Assembly: GCF_024699925.1 (NCBI RefSeq)
Contig: NZ_JAJOMX010000001.1
Span: forward strand, 496,001-560,000
From: Mesorhizobium sp. J428
GTDB taxonomy: Bacteria > Pseudomonadota > Alphaproteobacteria > Rhizobiales > Rhizobiaceae
Direction of reading: 5' to 3'
Length of the DNA: 64,000 nucleotides
Positions 61,742 through 64,000 of the stretch are shown here, in pieces. Both the position numbers and the translations under genes were made by a program. The first letter of the stretch is position 1. The number at the start of each line of letters is the position of its first letter. The notes under the pieces are model-generated. The model did not search any database, was not told the origin of the DNA, and saw only the letters and a program-made list of their open reading frames with translations.

Positions 61742-62755
61742 TCACCGCACAGCGGCCTTGTGTGCGGCGATAGCTGCGGAGAACGCGTCGTAGAGAGCCT
61801 GGCCGTCGGGATTCTGGGCGATCCAGTCGGCCTGGGCAACGCTGACTGCGTCCCTCCATTGGGTCAAGAGCGCCTCGTCGGGGTCAAGGATCTTGACCTT
61901 GGAGCTGGCCGCGATGCGTGCGCGCGTTTCTTCCATCGACTTGTCGAACAGCTCGCCGAACCGCTTGGAGAACGCAGCACCCGAGAACTTGTCGAGGGCC
62001 GCCCTAGCCTCCTCGGAAAGCGACTCGTACTTTGCCTTGTTCATGACCACCAGCATGGGCGTGGCCCCAAGCGGAACGGTGTTGTAGTTTGTGATCACAT
62101 CCGCCATTCGGAATGTCTCAACGGCGCCCCATTGCGTCAGCGTGCCCACAATGAGACCCTTGCTGATGCTGTCGGCGATCGAAGGGCCCGTAATGCCACC
62201 GACTGGCACCGCGCCGATCGCCTTGATGGCGGTCAGCATCGTTGGCCCGGGGGCCCGGAAATTCACGCCCTGCAGATCAGACGGCTTTTCGACAGGCCGT
62301 GTCGCAGCGACGAAGTTGGGGAAGGACGTAAAGATACCGAGCACCTTCAGCTTATTGTAGTCGCCCTTCAACAATCCCTTTTCGTACATGTCCCACATTG
62401 CGGCCGAACCGGCGCTCGCGTTGGGAACCAGGAACGGCAATTCAGCAACGGTGCCCTCCTGGAACCTACCCGGCGAATAGCCGGGGATGACCCAGGCAAT
62501 ATCGGCGACGCCTTGTTCCACAAGCTGGAGCTGCTGAGCTGGATCTCGACCCAGTGACCCTCCCGCGAAAATCTGAACGTTCAGAGCGCCGTTGGACGCA
62601 TCCGTAACGTCCTTTGCCCAGGGTGTGAGGATCTGCTTCGTGACCATGGCCACGGGAGGTTCAAAACTGGAGAAGCGTAGGGTTTCCGCAGAAACGACGT
62701 TGGTCGCGACAAAAATCGCCGCAGCCGCTGCCAGTAGACGAGGCATAAGTTTCAT
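61742..62755 (-). CDS. TRAP transporter solute-binding protein, DctP type (third copy)
   Basis: 337 residues. Signal peptide MKLMPRLLAAAAAIFVATN with cleavage after VSA near residue 23; DctP domain with LTPWAKDVTDASNGALNVQI, AGGSLGRDPAQQLQLVEQG and VPVGGITGPSIADSISKGLI. It diverges clearly from the two DctP proteins of the 34-45 kb operon. Pairs with the DctM gene upstream; a DctQ gene is not in the window. Confidence 0.88.
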   Translation of the reverse strand: MKLMPRLLAAAAAIFVATNVVSAETLRFSSFEPPVAMVTKQILTPWAKDVTDASNGALNVQIFAGGSLGRDPAQQLQLVEQGVADIAWVIPGYSPGRFQEGTVAELPFLVPNASAGSAAMWDMYEKGLLKGDYNKLKVLGIFTSFPNFVAATRPVEKPSDLQGVNFRAPGPTMLTAIKAIGAVPVGGITGPSIADSISKGLIVGTLTQWGAVETFRMADVITNYNTVPLGATPMLVVMNKAKYESLSEEARAALDKFSGAAFSKRFGELFDKSMEETRARIAASSKVKILDPDEALLTQWRDAVSVAQADWIAQNPDGQALYDAFSAAIAAHKAAVR

Positions 62756-62852
62756 CGAAATCCTCCCTGGGTGATGAATGAACCGATGCTAGCTGGCACA
62801 GGATGCCCGGGCACGGCGGTTCCCGGTTTCGTCCATCTGATGGACATCACTC

Positions 62853-64000
62853 TCACCGGATCATCTGCGGCAGCCAGAGGGTGATTTCCGGGAACAGGGT
62901 CAGCAAGGTAAGGCGCGCGAATTCGGCGCAAAGAAACGGAAGGATGCCGACGTAAATTGTCCTCAGCGGCACCGATTTGTACATGGAATGGAGAACCATG
63001 ACGTTTATACCGATCGGCGGAGCCAGCATGCCGATGCCGATGACGACGACGTTGATGATGCCCCACCAGACGAGATCGTAGCCGAACGACAGCACAAGGG
63101 GCACGACCATCGGCAGCGTGATCACCATGGCAGCCACTTCATCGAAGAAAGCCCCAAGGAAGATATACAGAACCAGTAGAGTGAAGATGATCGCCTGCGG
63201 GGGATGCTGGTAGTTGCGTGATTGCCGACACCAGGAAGGCGGCAGCGCCGGTCACTGCCATGAAGTAGGAGAAGATCGTCGCGCCGAAGACCATGACGTA
63301 GATCATCGCCGTGCCAGCGCTGGCTTCGGCGAGCACCTTGATGAAGCGCTGCCATCCGAGCCTGCGTCTGACCAGCGCGAACAGGAAGGCCACCATAACG
63401 CCGATAGCCGCGGCTTCATTGACCGTGAATATCCCGGAGTAGATGCCGCCGATCACCACCGCGAAAAGGATGTAGACTCCCCAGGCCTGCTTCACGGCCA
63501 GCCACCGCTCCATGGCGGTTGCTCGAGTTCCCCGCGGACCCGCTTCCGGGCTGATCATCAGCTTTACTTGTATCGCGACGACATAGAAGACGATCGCCAT
63601 GATGGCGGGCACCACACCTGCGGCGAACAGGTCGAGGACCGACTGTTCCGTCAGGACGGCGTAGAGGATCATCATGCTGGAGGGAGGCACGATGATGCCG
63701 AGCGTGCCTCCTGCGGCAACAGACCCCGCAGCAAGATCCTCCCTGTAACCACGCGAGAGCATTTCAGGCATTGCCACCCGGCCGAATGTCGCCGTCGTGG
63801 CTACGCCGGAGCCGCAGATCGCACCGAAGCCGCCACTTGCGACGATCGTCGTCGTAGCCAGACCGCCCCGACGGTGCCCGATGAGGGCGTAGGCAAGATT
63901 GTAGACGTCGGATGCAAGGCCGCCTGCGGCAGCGAGGCTGCCCATCAGCATGAACAGTGGGATGACCGCGAGGTCGAGGTTCGCCATCGCCGATGCCGGT
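62853..64000 (-). pseudogene. TRAP transporter large permease, DctM (partial at right edge, frameshifted)
   Basis: The gene enters from beyond the right edge. In-window parts: VIPLFMLMGSLAAAGGLASD, SGGFGAICGSGVATTATFG, AGGTLGIIVPPSSMMILYA, then a frameshift in a run of five G on the plus strand (63199-63203). Removing one base restores PQAIIFTLLVLYIFLGAFFD, EVAAMVITLPMVVPLVLSFG and the C-terminus ...LPQMIR. Clearly one DctM protein. First gene in the window of the leftward TRAP-dioxygenase-FAH-ferredoxin-P450 operon. Confidence 0.85.

Noticed and set aside
1..64000. Genomic or metabolic island bounded by tRNA, integrase or insertion sequences
   Set aside because: No tRNA, integrase, transposase or terminal repeats were found in the window; any boundary lies outside.
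1..64000. CRISPR array or tandem repeats
   Set aside because: No regularly spaced direct repeats were seen; the only recurring short sequence is the palindromic operator-like motif, which is dispersed.

Overview
This window is GC-rich, gene-dense DNA. Its transporter families, short intergenic gaps and gene repertoire suggest an alphaproteobacterium of the Rhizobiales/Mesorhizobium type; this placement is inferred from gene content, since no rRNA or tRNA is present. Almost every gene belongs to uptake and catabolism of aromatic or polyphenolic compounds. I see no phage, insertion sequence, CRISPR or tRNA features.

Layout: (1) 1-2.3 kb: nitrate/sulfonate-type ABC importer. (2) 2.3-11.1 kb: LysR regulator with an arylmalonate-decarboxylase-like enzyme and a 3-hydroxyisobutyrate-dehydrogenase-like enzyme, divergent from a P450/[2Fe-2S] ferredoxin pair; then SnoaL-like protein, aldehyde dehydrogenase, enoyl-CoA hydratase and GMC oxidoreductase. 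(3) 11.1-25.6 kb: a complete 4-hydroxyphenylacetate/homoprotocatechuate meta-cleavage set (hpaI-H-G-D-E-F, hpaC-B and an HpaA-like AraC regulator) enclosing a peptide-type ABC importer. (4) 25.6-34.2 kb: thioesterase, quinone oxidoreductase, FadJ-like protein and thiolase, three DUF3237 paralogues and a feruloyl-CoA-synthase-like ligase. (5) 34.2-45.2 kb: a ten-gene leftward operon with a TRAP importer, a second TRAP binding protein, two dehydrogenases, GMC oxidoreductase, SnoaL-like protein, SDR and acyl-CoA ligase. (6) 45.7-57.7 kb: an IclR regulator divergent from a thirteen-gene operon: cyclase-family hydrolase, cupin, SDR, hydroxyacyl-CoA-dehydrogenase-like protein, two PhlG-like C-C hydrolases, two binding proteins, LivGFHM and a beta-keto acid cleavage enzyme. 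(7) 57.8-64 kb: leftward TRAP importer, type I extradiol dioxygenase, fumarylacetoacetase-family hydrolase, ferredoxin and CYP199-like P450.

The most interesting part is region 6. Its enzyme families match, step by step, a deacylation plus reductive phloroglucinol route: PhlG-like deacylase, SDR reductase, cyclase-family ring hydrolase, 3-hydroxy acid dehydrogenase and BKACE thiolysis to acetoacetate. It also has a dedicated importer with two binding proteins. Regions 1-5 share a recurring palindrome, TTAACNNGTTAA, in front of most transcription units. The motif stops at region 6, so a separate regulator encoded outside the window probably controls that regulon.

Ten genes carry single-base frameshifts. 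Eight fit one extra base and two fit one missing base, and at least four lie in homopolymer runs. The reading frames are otherwise well conserved, so I treat these mainly as sequence errors, although true pseudogenes cannot be excluded.
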